Notes under the pieces: model-generated
The model's input: the letters and a program-made list of their open reading frames with translations, nothing else
Databases searched by the model: none
Told to the model about the DNA's origin: nothing
Program-made: the position numbers and the translations under genes
Shown: piece after piece, positions 43,101 to 57,235 of the stretch
Layout: each line of letters starts with the position of its first letter
How positions within the stretch are numbered: position 1 is the first letter of the stretch
Origin: Brachionus manjavacas
Taxonomy: Eukaryota > Rotifera > Eurotatoria > Ploima > Brachionidae
DNA: 64,000 nucleotides
Reading direction: 5' to 3'
Assembly: GCA_019054805.1 (NCBI GenBank)
Contig: JAHQIY010000005.1
Location: forward strand, 2,463,501-2,527,500

Positions 43101-46100
43101 TGAACCAGTTGAACCAGTCATTGGTGTTTCAGAACTAGAAACTTTGCTCGATGATGTTTCAGTTGATGTTGAATCTTGACCTGTCGAAACAGTTGGTGTA
43201 GTTCCAGTCGTTTCAACAGTTCTTGTTGAACCAGTTGAACCAGTCATTGGTGTTTCAGAACTAGAAACTTTGCTCGATGATTTTTCAGTTGATGTTGAAT
43301 CTTGACCTGTCGAAACAGTTGGTGTAGTTCCAGTTGTTTCAACAGTACTTGTTGATCCAGTTGAACCAGTCATTGGTGTTTCAGAACTAGAAACTTTGCT
43401 CGATGATGTTTCATTTGATGTTGAATCTTGACCTGTCGAAACAGTTGGTGTAGTTCCAGTAGTTTCAACAGTACTTGTTGAACCAGTTGAACCAGTCATT
43501 TGTGTTTCAGAACCAGAAAATTTGCTTGATGATGTTTCAGTTGATGTCGAATCTTGACCTGTCGAAACAATTGGTGTAGTTCCAGTAGTTTCAACAGTTC
43601 TTGTTGAACCAGTTGAAGCAGTCATTGGTGTTTCAGAACTAGAAACTTTGCTCGATGATGCTTCAGTTGATGTTGAATCTTGACCTGTCGAAACAGTTGG
43701 TGTAGTTCCAGTAGTTTCAACAGTACTTGTTGAACCAGTTGAACCAGTCATTGGTGTTTCAGAACCAGAAACTTTGCTTGATGATGCTTCAGTTGATGTT
43801 GAATCTTGACCTGTCGAAACAGTTGGTGTAGTTCCAGTAGTTTCAACAGTACTTGTTGAACCAGTTGAACCAGTCATTTGTGTTTCAGAACCAGAAAATT
43901 TGCTTGATGATGCTTCAGTTGATGTTGAATCTTGACCTGTCGAAACAATTCGTGTAGTTCCAGTCGTTTCAACAGTTCTTGTTGAACCAGTTGAACCAGT
44001 CATTGGTGTTTCAGAACTAGAAACTTTGCTCGATGATGTTTCAGTTGATGTTGAATCTTGACCTGTCGAAACAGTTGGTGTAGTTCCAGTCGTTTCAACA
44101 GTTCTTGTTGAACCAGTTGAACCAGTCATTGGTGTTTCAGAACTAGAAACTTTGCTCGATGATTTTTCAGTTGATGTTGAATCTTGACCTGTCGAAACAG
44201 TTGGTGTAGTTCCAGTTGTTTCAACAGTACTTGTTGATCCAGTTGAACCAGTCATTGGTGTTTCAGAACTAGAAACTTTGCTCGATGATGTTTCAGTTGA
44301 TGTTGAATCTTGACCTGTCGAAACAGTTGGTGTAGTTCCAGTAGTTTCAACAGTACTTGTTGAACCAGTTGAACCAGTCATTTGTGTTTCAGAACCAGAA
44401 AATTTGCTTGATGATGTTTCAGTTGATGTCGAATCTTGACCTGTCGAAACAATTGGTGTAGTTCCAGTAGTTTCAACAGTTCTTGTTGAACCAGTTGAAG
44501 CAGTCATTGGTGTTTCAGAACTAGAAACTTTGCTCGATGATGCTTCAGTTGATGTTGAATCTTGACCTGTCGAAACAGTTGGTGTAGTTCCAGTAGTTTC
44601 AACAGTACTTGTTGAACCAGTTGAACCAGTCATTTGTGTTTCAGAACCAGAAAATTTGCTTGATGATGTTTCAGTTGATGTCGAATCTTGACCTGTCGAA
44701 ACAATTGGTGTAGTTCCAGTAGTTTCAACAGTACTTGTTGATCCAGTTGAACCAGTCATTGGTGTTTCAGAACCAGAAACTTTGCTTGATGATGCTTCAG
44801 TTGATGTTGAATCTTGACCTGTCGAAACAATTGGTGTAGTTCCAGTAGTTTCAACAGTACTTGTTGATACAGGTGAACCAGTCATTGGTGTTTCAGAACC
44901 AGAAACTTTGCTTGATGATGCTTCAGTTGATGTTGAATCTTGACCTGTCGAAACAATTCGTGTAGTTCCAGTCGTTTCAACAGTTCTTGTTGAACCAGTT
45001 GAACCAGTCATTGGTGTTTCAGAACTAGAAACTTTGCTCGATGATGTTTCAGTTGATGTTGAATCTTGACCTGTCGAAACAGTTGGTGTAGTTCCAATAG
45101 TTTCAACAGTACTTGTTGAACCAGTTGAACCAGTCATTGGTGTTTCAGAACTAGAAACTTTGCTCGATGATGTTTCAGTTGATGTCGAATCATGACCTGT
45201 CGAAACAGTTGGTGTAGTTCCAGTCGTTTCAACAGTTCTTGTTGAACCAGTTGAACCAGTCATTGGTGTTTCAGAACTAGAAACTTTGCTCGATGATTTT
45301 TCAGTTGATGTTGAATCTTGACTTGTCGAAACAGTTGGTGTAGTTCCAATAGTTTCAACAGTACTTGTTGAACCAGTTGAAGCAGTCATTGGTGTTTCAG
45401 AACTAGAAACTTTGCTCGATGATGTTTCAGTTGATGTCGAATCATGACCTGTCGAAACAGTTGGTGTAGTTCCAGTCGTTTCAACAGTTCTTGTTGAACC
45501 AGTTGAAGCAGTCATTGGTGTTTCAGAACTAGAAACTTTGCTCGATGATGTTTCAGTTGATGTTGAATCTTGACCTGTCGAAACAGTTGGTGTAGTTTCA
45601 GTAGTTTCAACAGTACTTGTTGAACCAGTTGAACCAGTCATTGGTGTTTCAGAACTAGAAACTTTGCTCGATGATGTTTCAGTTGATGTCGAATCATGAC
45701 CTGTCGAAACAGTTGGTGTAGTTCCAGTCGTTTCAACAGTTCTTGTTGAACCAGTTGAACCAGTCATTGGTGTTTCAGAACTAGAAACTTTGCTCGATGA
45801 TTTTTCAGTTGATGTTGAATCTTGACCTGTCGAAACAGTTGGTGTAGTTCCAGTTGTTTCAACAGTACTTGTTGATCCAGTTGAACCAGTCATTGGTGTT
45901 TCAGAACTAGAAACTTTGCTCGATGATGTTTCAGTTGATGTTGAATCTTGACCTGTCGAAACAGTTGGTGTAGTTCCAGTAGTTTCAACAGTACTTGTTG
46001 AACCAGTTGAACCAGTCATTTGTGTTTCAGAATCAGAAAATTTGCTTGATGATGTTTCAGTTGATGTCGAATCTTGACCTGTCGAAACAATTGGTGTAGT

Positions 46101-49100
46101 TCCAGTAGTTTCAACAGTTCTTGTTGAACCAGTTGAACCAGTCATTGGTGTTTCAGAACTAGAAACTTTGCTCGATGATGTTTCAGTTGATGTTGAATCT
46201 TGACCTGTCGAAACAGTTGGTGTAGTTTCAGTAGTTTCAACAGTACTTGTTGATCCAGTTGAACCAGTCATTGGTGTTTCAGAACCAGAAACTTTGCTCG
46301 ATGATGTTTCAGTTGATGTTGAATCTTGACTTGTCGAAACAGTTGGTGTAGTTCCAATAGTTTCAACAGTACTTGTTGAACCAGTTGAAGCAGTCATTGG
46401 TGTTTCAGAACTAGAAACTTTGCTCGATGATGCTTCAGTTGATGTTGAATCTTGACCTGTCGAAACAGTTGGTGTAGTTCCAGTAGTTTCAACAGTACTT
46501 GTTGATCCAGTTGAACCAGTCATTGGTGTTTCAGAACCAGAAACTTTGCTTGATGATGCTTCAGTTGATGTTGAATCTTGACCTGTCGAAACAATTGGTG
46601 TAGTTCCAGTAGTTTCAACAGTACTTGTTGATACAGTTGAACCAGTCATTGGTGTTTCAGAACCAGAAACTTTGCTTGATGATGTTTCAGTTGATGTTGA
46701 ATCTTGACCTGTCGAAACAATTGGTGTAGTTCCAGTAGTTTCAACAGTTCTTGTTGAACCAGTTGAAGCAGTCATTGGTGTTTCAGAACTAGAAACTTTG
46801 CTCGATGATGTTTCAGTTGATGTCGAATCATAACCTGTCGAAACAGTTGGTGTAGTTCCAGTCGTTTCAACAGTTCTTGTTGAACCAGTTGAACCAGTCA
46901 TTGGTGTTTCAGAACTAGAAACTTTGCTCGATGATTTTTCAGTTGATGTTGAATCTTGACCTGTCGAAACAATTCGTGTAGTTCCAGTAGTTTCAACAGT
47001 ACTTGTTGATACAGTTGAACCAGTCATTGGTGTTTCAGAACCAGAAACTTTGCTTGATGATGCTTCAGTTGATGTTAAATCTTGACCTGTCGAAACAATT
47101 CGTGTAGTTCCAGTCGTTTCAACAGTTTTTGTTGAACCAGTTGAACCAGTCATTGGTGTTTCAGAACTAGAAACTTTGCTCGATGATGTTTCAGTTGATG
47201 TTGAATCTTGACCTGTCGAAACAGTTGGTGTAGTTCCAATAGTTTCAACAGTACTTGTTGAACCAGTTGAACCAGTCATTGGTGTTTCAGAACTAGAAAC
47301 TTTGCTCGATGATGTTTCAGTTGATGTCGAATCATGACCTGTCGAAACAGTTGGTGTAGTTCCAGTCGTTTCAACAGTTCTTGTTGAACCAGTAGAACCA
47401 GTCATTGGTGTTTCAGAACTAGAAACTTTGCTCGATGATTTTTCAGTTGATGTTGAATCTTGACCTGTCGAAACAGTTGGTGTAGTTCCAGTTGTTTCAA
47501 CAGTACTTGTTGAACCAGTTGAACCAGTCATTTGTGTTTCAGAACCAGAAAATTTGATTGATGATGTTTCAGTTGATGTCGAATCATGACCTGTCGAAAC
47601 AGTTGGTGTAGTTCCAGTCGTTTCAACAGTTCTTGTTGAACCAGTTGAACCAGTCATTGGTGTTTCAGAACTAGAAACTTTGCTCGATGATGCTTCAGTT
47701 GATGTCGAATCATGACCTGTCGAAACAGTTGGTGTAGTTCCAGTCGTTTCAACAGTTCCTGTTGAACCAGTTGAACCAGTCATTGGTGTTTCAGAACTAG
47801 AAACTTTGCTCGATGATGTTTCAGTTGATGTTGAATCTTGACCTGTCGAAACAGTTGGTGTAGTTCCAGTAGTTTCAACAGTACTTGTTGAACCAGTTGA
47901 ACCAGTCATTTGTGTTTCAGAACTAGAAACTTTGCTCGATGATGCTTCAGTTGATGTCGAATCATGACCTGTCGAAACAGTTGGTGTAGTTCCAGTCGTT
48001 TCAACAGTTCCTGTTGAACCAGTTGAACCAGTCATTGGTGTTTCAGAACTAGAAACTTTGCTCGATGATGTTTCAGTTGATGTTGAATCTTGACCTGTCG
48101 AAACAGTTGGTGTAGTTCCAGTAGTTTCAACAGTACTTGTTGAACCAGTTGAACCAGTCATTTGTGTTTCAGAACCAGAAAATTTGCTTGATGATGTTTC
48201 AGTTGATGTTGAATCTTGACCTGTCGAAACAGTTGGTGTAGTTCCAGTAGTTTCAACAGTACTTGTTGATCCAGTTGAACCAGTCATTGGTGTTTCAGAA
48301 CCAGAAACTTTGCTTGATGATGCTTCAGTTGATGTTGAATCTTGACCTGTCGAAACAATTCGTGTAGTTCCAGTCGTTTCAACAGTTCTTGTTGAACCAG
48401 TTGAACCAGTCATTGGTGTTTCAGAACTAGAAACTTTGCTCGATGATGTTTCAGTTGATGTCGAATCATGACCTGTCGAAACAGTTGGTGTAGTTCCAGT
48501 AGTTTCAACAGTACTTGTTGAACCAGTTGAACCAGTCATTGGTGTTTCAGAACTAGAAACTTTGCTCGATGATGTTTCAGTTGATGTCGAATCATGACCT
48601 GTCGAAACAATTCGTGTAGTTCCAGTCGTTTCAACAGTTCTTGTTGAACCAGTTGAACCAGTCATTGGTGTTTCAGAACTAGAAACTTTGCTCGATGATG
48701 TTTCAGTTGATGTCGAATCATGACCTGTCGAAACAGTTGGTGTAGTTCCAGTCGTTTCAACAGTTCTTGTTGAACCAGTTGAACCAGTCATTGGTGTTTC
48801 AGAACTAGAAACTTTGCTCGATGATTTTTCAGTTGATGTTGAATCTTGACCTGTCGAAACAGTTGGTGTAGTTCCAGTAGTTTCAACAGTACTTGTTGAT
48901 CCAGTTGAACCAGTCATTGGTGTTTCAGAACTAGAAACTTTGCTCGATGATTTTTCAGTTGATGTTGAATCTTGACCTGTCGAAACGATTGGTGTAGTTC
49001 CAGTCGTTTCAACAGTTCTTGTTGAACCAGTTGAACCAGTCATTGGTGTTTCAGAACTAGAAACTTTGCTCGATGATTTTTCAGTTGATGTTGAATCTTG

Positions 49101-49775
49101 ACCTGTCGAAACAGTTGGTGTAGTTCCAGTAAATTCAACAGTACTTGTTGAACCAGTTGAACCAGTCATTGGTGTTTCAGAACCAGAAATTTTGCTTGAT
49201 GATGTTTCAGTTGATGTCGAATCATGACCTGTCGAAACAGTTGGTGTAGTTCCAGTCGCTTCAACAGTTCCTGTTGAACCAGTTGAACCAGTCATTGGTG
49301 TTTCAGAACTAGAAACTTTGCTCGATGATGTTTCAGTTGATGTTGAATCTTGACCATTCGAAATAATTGATGTAGTTCCAGTTGTTTCAACAGTACTTGT
49401 TGAACCAGTTTTACCAGTTATTCCAGTTTTGTATGAATAATTTATTCCTGTTTCTAACGATCCCGATCCTGTCACTAATTCAGCTCCTGTTGAAATTTTG
49501 TTAGTTTCCAAAATTGTTGACGTTATTTGTTCTCTTTTTGTACTTGTAAAATCAAATTCACCAGAACCTGTCATTTCGAGAGCCTCATTTGTGTACATTT
49601 CCAGGTTTATTTTATCGTATATAAATATATCTTCATCACCTTTAATTTTTCTTTAGATTTTTTTTAAGTTAAGATCTTACTTACCTTTCGATAAAATTAT
49701 ATCGGTGCCGAATGATTGGGTATTCTTTACTAAAATTGAAAATAAACACGATATTGTTAAAAATTTACTATACAT
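40177..49775 (-). CDS. Giant membrane mucin with EGF domain and acidic cytoplasmic tail
   Basis: Eight exons on the minus strand: 49775..49685, 49639..41978, 41930..41824, 41773..41197, 41144..41007, 40955..40760, 40704..40470, 40419..40177. All phases fit; 3082 aa. Introns are only 45-54 bp. Order: signal peptide (MYSKFLTISCLFSILV); short Thr/Ser leader; 57 full 42-residue Ser/Thr/Gly repeats (115-2508) plus half a unit; a six-Cys module (CLFNSDCLIFDSICHLGDC); a non-repetitive region with scattered Cys (about 2585-2812) that might be a SEA-like fold; a second Cys module; an EGF domain with six Cys (2860-2890); a membrane helix (about 2895-2919); a 160-residue tail rich in Asp/Glu/Trp (NWNEEFDAEWDKF). 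Likely a heavily O-glycosylated surface or gut/cuticle-coat protein. Orthology unknown; repeats evolve too fast to trace. Confidence 0.9.
42207..49388 (-). repeat. 57 tandem 126-bp coding repeats (mucin domain)
   Basis: Each unit encodes 42 residues of the form ETTGTTPTVSTGQDSTSTET, SSSKVSSSETPMTGSTGSTS, TV. From the first full unit to the start of the last half unit there are 7182 bases, exactly 57 units with no net gain or loss of a base. Variation is confined to a few positions (Thr/Arg/Ile after GTT, Gln/His, Thr/Lys/Ala, Val/Phe, Pro/Gln, Gly/Ala, Ser/Arg). Long blocks of seven units (882 bp) are themselves repeated, which points to recent unequal exchange or conversion. Confidence 0.95.
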
Positions 49776-49779
49776 TTTT

Positions 49780-52700
49780 GTTTTTAATCTCGATTTAATT
49801 ACACTTTTGTCTTTTTTTTTTCAATTTGTATTGTTATTTCATAATTTTTCGACTTAAATATTTATATTTCCTTTTATCAATTTTTTTTTAATTTTTCTGT
49901 TAAATTTTTTAAAGTTAATATATTTCTTTTTCTTATTAAATATTTTTTTTTAGAATCAGTTACCTTTATACTTTTTAAATATTTTGTTGTTTTTGTCTAT
50001 TGATTTTAATGCCTAAAGTATTTCAAATATTTTTTTAATTATTTATAAAATAGTTTGTTGTATAATATCAATTTCATCTAGAATTAAACTAATGAATAGA
50101 TTGTTTTTCAAGTATCTCGCTTATAAAGTTTGTAAATATTTTTTTTTATTTTTTTTTTATGCTAGTTTTAGATTGCTTTAAAAGTATTCGGCTTCGTTTT
50201 GCTTTTTTGGAATATTTTTTTTTCTTTATTTTTATCAACAGCTTTAGAATAAATATTCAAAAAATCTTTCCAAATACATTTTCAAATCTATTTTATTTTT
50301 TTACTGTAATAAAAAATTTATAAATTGTTATCCTCATTCAATTTAATTTTTTTTTAAATTGTTTTAAAAAAAATTGATCTTTTTTTTTTAATTTTGATTA
50401 TCTTTGAAGTAATAGATCTCTAATTAATTGATGAATTTAAATAAATTTTTTATTCAACCATTTTTGTCTATCTTCAAACTAATTGAATTTTTAACAGACA
50501 TTCTTTCCCTTTATATGTTTTCTTTTATTAGCCGTTTGGCTGATTTACTTAGAAGAAAGATAATTAATTGTTCTACATATAATAAAAACCTCAACGATTA
50601 ATAAAAAAATTACTAGCTTGCTTATTCTCATTCCTAGCCAATTTAAATTTAATTAAAATCCGAGTTTGTAGATTGCCAAAAATTTAGCTGCTCTTTCATC
50701 ATTTTTTATTTTTGGCGATAGAAAAATTTAACAAATTTTTTCAATCATCTTTGATATTTGATTTCAATTAATTAACTTATCTTAGCCATATTTTAAATGA
50801 GTTTTGTTTAAGCTCAAATTGATCAAAATCAAAGGTGGTAATTTAAGATAATGATAAAATGAAAACGTTGGTAAAGCATGTCTATTTACCATAAAAATTA
50901 AATATACAACGAAACTACTCTTTTCTTCGTGATTTTCTCTTTATTCCTCAAAATCAAATAAATGCTCTCCAAATGTTTTACAAATTTAATATAAGAACCC
51001 TTTATCGATTGATATTCTATGTCAAGTATGTTTATAGGAATATTGGCTATTCTTTCATATATCAGCTAACAATGGGTCATTAACATAAAAATAAATATAT
51101 ATCTATAATATAAAACATTTACATGTGTAATCAAGTCTATAATTAATCGCTTAAAGGTAATACTCTAAAGTTTAAAAGTTTAAAAGATTTTCTTTACGTT
51201 TTTATTTGGAATAATAAAAGTTGTTTCTCTTAAATTCAATTAAGGTTAAATTTGGAACTAATCGGAAATAAATTTTTTAAAAATCAAAAACAAAAGCAAT
51301 TTAGAATCATTGAAATTTTTTTAAAATTAATTAATTAAAATGCATCTTACATATTAAGAAATAAGATTCAATTTTTGAATCGAATAAAATATTATGCTAA
51401 GTATTTGTTTTATGATAAAAGACCAAAATTTAGATTAAGTAAAATTGTATATATAAAGCTTCAAATATTTAAAAACAAGCCTGTATTCAAAATTTAACTG
51501 TGAATAAATTGAATTAAACTTTTTTTTTATGGGTTAATACTAAGAACAAAACAATCTTTATATCTTCCAATATTCCGATATGCAACTACTTTTATAAAAT
51601 CAACGAGAGGAATTTTTCATCAAATTATTGAATCAAGATTCTAATATGCTTAGTTTCAAAAACAAAATTAATAAATTATTTTTTTTTTATTTATCTGGGA
51701 GAAATTTTAAGAGTTGATTACCAATATAAAAAGCTCGAATGCAACTTTTGTCATCTAAAGAGAAATTTGATATATTACCAATTCTTATTGAGTAGTATGA
51801 ATTGGTGAGTTTTTTTTCAACAAGTTTAATACGAATTCGTAGGACTTAAGTATGTGGATGAACATATAATTTTGTTATATAAGAAAGAAAATTTGTTTTT
51901 CTCAAAAAATCGAATTCTATTAATAAGTTTATTTTCACTCAATTAAATATTTGTTTAATTTTTCTCATTTGAATCTCTTAGCTTGATATTCTAGGATAAC
52001 AGGAAATCTAATGAAATAAAATCGATTTAAATTAGCAATTGTGAATTTGAATTGTTTAAAAAAACAATTCATTTATTCTATTTGCGAACCAGAATCGATT
52101 TCCTACAAGTTATTTGTGTCAATTCAAAAAAGCTATAAGGTAAATATTTTATTTTCAATCGAACATGTCTAATATTTGTTGAAAATAGTTATTTATTCTA
52201 TTTAAATTAATGATTTCGCTTGGTTTAACTCTGATGATCGCTTTTTCGATAACACCCTGTGCTTAACCTAAAATTTTTGAAAAAAATCAATTAGTTTCAG
52301 GCTGTTTTGTAACCAAGGTCTTAAAAAGAAAACAGTTTAAATAGAACTTTGCAAGACTTGAAAAAATTCCATCTTTCATAATTTAATTTTTATATTTAAT
52401 TTTACAGGTTCAAATTTAAAAAAAATTTAAAAATATACCCAATAAACCAAACTCTTGCCAACTACTTTTTAAAATAAGGAGAGCTTCCAATTCATTTTTT
52501 TTTTAATTATTTAACATCCAAGACTTATTATTAGAATTTTTATATTCTTACTTTGGAAATTAAATTAAATTAAATATATGGTTCTTAATTATTTGTTTTA
52601 GCCTTTATTCTAGTCAAAAATTAAATTTTTATAATTAATTAAAATTCAAGTTAAATTTAGTGCTGATAATAAAGTTAATTTTATTTGGCCAAAAAACAAA

Positions 52701-52860
52701 AGTCTTAACCATTTTTAACACAGGATTACGGTGATTGTAAACAAAATGACGATGTTATCTTTCAAGTATTTAAATGGACTTTTATAAATAAAATAAAATC
52801 AACAAAACAAATTGCCATCAATTTTCAATTTATTTTTGCGAGCAATTTATTTCTTTTTCA
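49780..52860. other. Three kilobases upstream of the mucin, nothing recognised
   Basis: Very AT-rich, with long T-runs on the plus strand close to the mucin start. No coding pattern or repeat family recognised. The mucin promoter should lie in the first few hundred bases, but I see no certain TATA or initiator motif. Confidence 0.5.
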
Positions 52861-52921
52861 CATAGATAGAAAAAAGAAAAAGCTGCACCAACGCCAGCGC
52901 CGCTTCGTTTGCAAACCTAAA
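52835..52921 (-). other. Possible isolated terminal exon in a GC-rich pocket
   Basis: On the minus strand a good acceptor (ACTTATCTTTTAG) is followed by an open frame VCKRSGAGVGAAFSFFYL, CEKEINCSQK and a stop. The GC-rich core is exceptional for this region. No upstream exon was found, so it may also be a chance pocket or a structured RNA. Confidence 0.25.
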
Positions 52922-52929
52922 AGATAAGT

Positions 52930-55900
52930 TGAATTTAAGTTATTTTCAAAATAAAATTAAAAAATTGCTACAACATGGTTTGGATGGTAATCACTTCAAA
53001 AGAAATGAATAAAATGTTGGCGTCATTTAGGGTATTTAATAGTTTTAAGATTTTTCAACAAAAAAATATATTTTTTCAAAAAGTTAAAATTAATTAGGCA
53101 TGTACAGTTTTATCAAATTTAGCTTTTAATTTTGAACTGATTGATTGTTCTATATATAAATAGTTTAGTTGTAAATTTTTCATATCTTAAAGACATACTT
53201 TACTCAAAAAAATATTTCAAAATTAAACTTTTTCAGTAGATAGGAGAGCTTTTTTTAAAAGTTTTGCTTTAACGCAAGATTTCGTGTTTTTTTAATTGAG
53301 TTAATATGGGTCTAGAACTTTTTTTTTTTCACTAATTTAAATCTTAACCTAAGTGCTTTTAATTTCTATTAAACTAAACAAATTGAATTCATCAAGTATG
53401 CCTAGTTGGACTTGCCGTATTTTTTTTCTTAACATGTCTAGTGCCGCTAGGAAAATTTCAATTAATTTTGGACAAATTTTTTGCTATAAAAAATTTGCTC
53501 TAGTGAAAAATTTTCGTTTGTTCACTTTTGTTTGTTATTAAAAATTTAATTAAGAACAAACAACAAGCATTTAATAAAATATGCTCTAGCTTTCATTATT
53601 AATTAATTACTTTATATGAGGCAATACTTTCAAAATTTGTATTTTAAACTGCGCAGCACTAAATTTAAGTTCACAATACGGAACAAAATTTTTCCTCTCT
53701 TTTCTAACCAAAGCCTGTCTATTGTTTAAAATGTATTCACACTAAAATTGCATTAGCTAAAAGCTTTTTACGTAAATACAATGGTAAGAGAGACAAAAAA
53801 GAATCCTAGAGCTAAGCTTTTTTTTGTGTTACTTACTAATCGCCTAAGTAAGGTTAGAGTTACAATTTTCTATTTAGTTTCCTAGAGATCAAAAATTTCA
53901 TTGTACAAGTGTCAGCGAGTGTTTGATTAATCCAGATTTAATCTAAGTAACAAAAATTTTGATTGATTGCTAATTTTGGTTGAAAGAAAACAAAGTAAAA
54001 ACAAAAAAATGAGAATAATAGATAAAAAACTAATTTTAGAATTTTTAATATCCAAGTAGCTTTTTCGGAAGCCCAGTATGAAATTATCTTCTTAATTTTA
54101 ATAGTTAATTCTAGATTGTTTTTTGATTTCAGAAAAACACTCTCTAATCTTTTAACTTAAGATCAATTTTAATTTTATATTAACCTGCTGGGGCCAAGAG
54201 AGAAATTGCCGAAAACAAAAATAAGCTAATCTCTTCTTTTTGCACTAAAAACAGAAGGACAAACGAAATGCTCTTTTAAACGCTAATTGAATCTGTTTTC
54301 CGCTTTTAATTTTAAAAAATATTTTTTAATTTTTTTTTAATTAAAAAATGACAGTCAGTAGTCAGAGAGAAAGGTATTTAGGAAAACCCTGAGTAAAATC
54401 TCAAACGCAAATAGGAGTTTTTTAATTAAACTCAAATCTTGATTGATGTTTTCTTAAGCTATTTAAAACAAAAAAAATTTTATCTATCTTTTATCATTAG
54501 CTATTTATCTGCTATAGGCAAAGACTAATTGAAAATGCTACTTGTGATTTGTGCAAGGGCTTTATTTGAATCTTTAGTTGACTCCTCTTCAATATTCTTT
54601 TTTAATAAGCCGATTTAAATCTTGGAAATAGATAATTTTCGTTTCAAAAATTGATAAATAAAAATGATAGATTTTATCTTGACAAACAAAATTTTCGCTA
54701 TAAATTCAGCTCATATTCTGGACACATTCCTTTTTTTACGAGATTAATTATAAAATATTTTATTATCCCAAGTTATTTTATTAGTTAAATTTCAATTCGA
54801 GTACAATGTCTGCAAATTGTTGGAAAGAGAAATAAAAGCCAATTTATCTCATTCATTGGAATATCAATTTTTCTTTATTAGTCTTGATAAACAATTTTTA
54901 GGACTCATCTGGAACTTTAGAATGCAATAAAATACTTTTAATTGGGAAATTTATGGCGAAAAATGGCGTCCCATCTTAAACTAAAAGTAAATTAATTTCA
55001 ATTTTTTTCCGCACTCAAACAGAACAGATTTTCTGTTAAAAATTTTCAACAAATTTTTTTTCATTAGTTAATAATATATTCTAATCAAAAATTTTATATA
55101 ACACTTATAAACCAAGAATCCTCGAAGAGAAATAATCAATTCGAAGAAAAATGCAAAGCAGACTTGGAGCTAAGTACTCTTAGAGACCTATCAAAGTTGT
55201 GGTGTTAATTTTTGATGAAATAAAATATTTTATAAATTGATTATCTAACTAGAATTTTTTTCCTTGTTTATTTGATATTGGAGTCTCTTTGGATTAAAAA
55301 TATCTCTTTGATATTTTCGTTTAATATTATAGTTATTTTTCTATTATTAAAAGTTGTGTTTGGCGTTGACAGACTAGTATTAATTTTCAAAAAGTGGGTG
55401 CACATAATTCGATTTATTATAGTGAAAAAAATTTAATGCTTATTGTTATCACGTCATATTAGATACATTGAGAAATAATTTAAATTTTTTTTAAATTAAT
55501 TAACAAATCATGCTGTACATGAGCCTTAGGCTTGAGAATTTGACACGAATTGCATAAATTGCTTGCTTGGAGCATGACTATGATAAGTTAAGGATGTTAT
55601 TTAACCAATTTTTTTTAGAGACAAAAAATTAATATAATAAATCTATTTTATTGATAGAAATTTTGCCTTCTCTCAGGTGCATTCCACTCGAGCAAAATAG
55701 ATTAGATTCTTGAAAATCAATAAAGCCCAGTCTAATTTTTTTGAGTAAACAAAAATTAAACGCGATTTTATCTTTCTGGATTCATTTCTCTCTTTAGTTC
55801 AATATCTTTTTTGATTAAGAAAAAATTCTTCTTTACAATTTCAATAAAAATGCAGATTAATAATAAATATTTACCAAATAATATCATATTGATTTGGTTA

Positions 55901-57230
55901 TTAGCTTTAGAGACTAGCCTCAAGATTAAATATTATTTCCATCTAGCGCTTTTGATTTTTTGACCTAATGTTCAAGAAGCTCGACTTTTTCTGCTCCACA
56001 CTCAAGCCACTTGATAACAGTGCTACTTATAAATTGCATAACTATTCGCGAAAAAAAGTAATTTATCAAAACTCGATATTTTTTCATTAAAAAGAATTAG
56101 TCGAAAAAAAAGTATCTTTATTTAAAACCCCCGCAATTTTTGGCATGTTTCTTGATAGCTATAAATATTTTGATGGATTAAAAATAGTCTTCAGGTGATG
56201 GAAGCACGAAATTTTAATTTTATAGCTGGAAAAAACAATTCATCTATTAGAATTGATAGAGGAGTAAAATTAAAAGCTCTACTGGATGCTGTCAAATGCG
56301 GGTTTAATACAACAACAAAAAAGAGAAGATAAACTAATTTTCTATATTTTTATCAATTCTCAAGTATTCTTTTCAATTTAAGTAGAAATTTTTTGATTTA
56401 TTCGACAGGGTCGATATTAATAGGAATAAATTTTAGAAATCAATGTGTCAAAAAGATAAAAAAGAATCTGTCTCTAGCATTCACATTTATCTCGGCAAGA
56501 GTTGTTCCGATAGAATTAATGATTTTTCGATAGTATTGTTAAATTTGATATATTTAAAAATGCACAAGTGTTTTAACCTTCGATTTAAATGTCAAATGAT
56601 CAATAAAAAATCGATCAAATCAATTCTAATTCTTTATCTTTTTGTGAATACTAAACTATTTGAGATTTATTTAAATTAGATTAAGAAACGTTTAGGGATT
56701 TAGCACATACAAGCATAGAGACGGAATTTTATTGATAGTGCAAGTTTTAATTTTCAGGAAATATTAATTCTTAAAATTGGCCTCGTTTAGACACAACTTT
56801 TCCCTAAACTCGTGATTATTCATTTTTCAAGTCATTGATGAATTTTCGGAGAGAGATCTCTCTGAGTTAATTACAATTAAGCATTCAAATTTCCGTTTTG
56901 CTAATAATCCATTCGTCTTTGGCATACTATGATGCATACTCGAAATCAGGAAACATCAATTTTTGTCATTAAAGAATTTTTGTTTTTTGATTTGTTTTTT
57001 ATTTTACTCTGACTAATAACTAAAGTCCGAGTATCATTAATGGCTCTATAAAAACAAATTTCAAAAATCAAAATTAAATCAAAAATATTTTATTCTATTA
57101 TGCTCCCCTGATAATTTATAATTATAAAAACAAATTAATTTTTTTAAATTTAGATTTTATAAAATCAAATGCTTGAAATGATTTAAGCATTATAAAACAA
57201 AGAGTTCCCAGCCGATTAAGAAACAATTTG
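52930..57230. other. Four kilobases of AT-rich intergenic DNA
   Basis: No conserved domain found on either strand. A short ATG frame at 56198-56332 (MEARNFNFIAGKNNSSIRID then RGVKLKALLDAVKCGF, 44 aa) looks more protein-like than its surroundings but cannot be assigned. The open frames at 53353-53541 and 56443-56679 are not convincing. Confidence 0.5.
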
Positions 57231-57235
57231 TCGAA

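Noticed and set aside
42207-49388. Regular 126-bp array considered as a CRISPR or satellite
   Set aside because: There are no unique spacers, and the whole array is one open frame coding for Ser/Thr repeats within a spliced gene.
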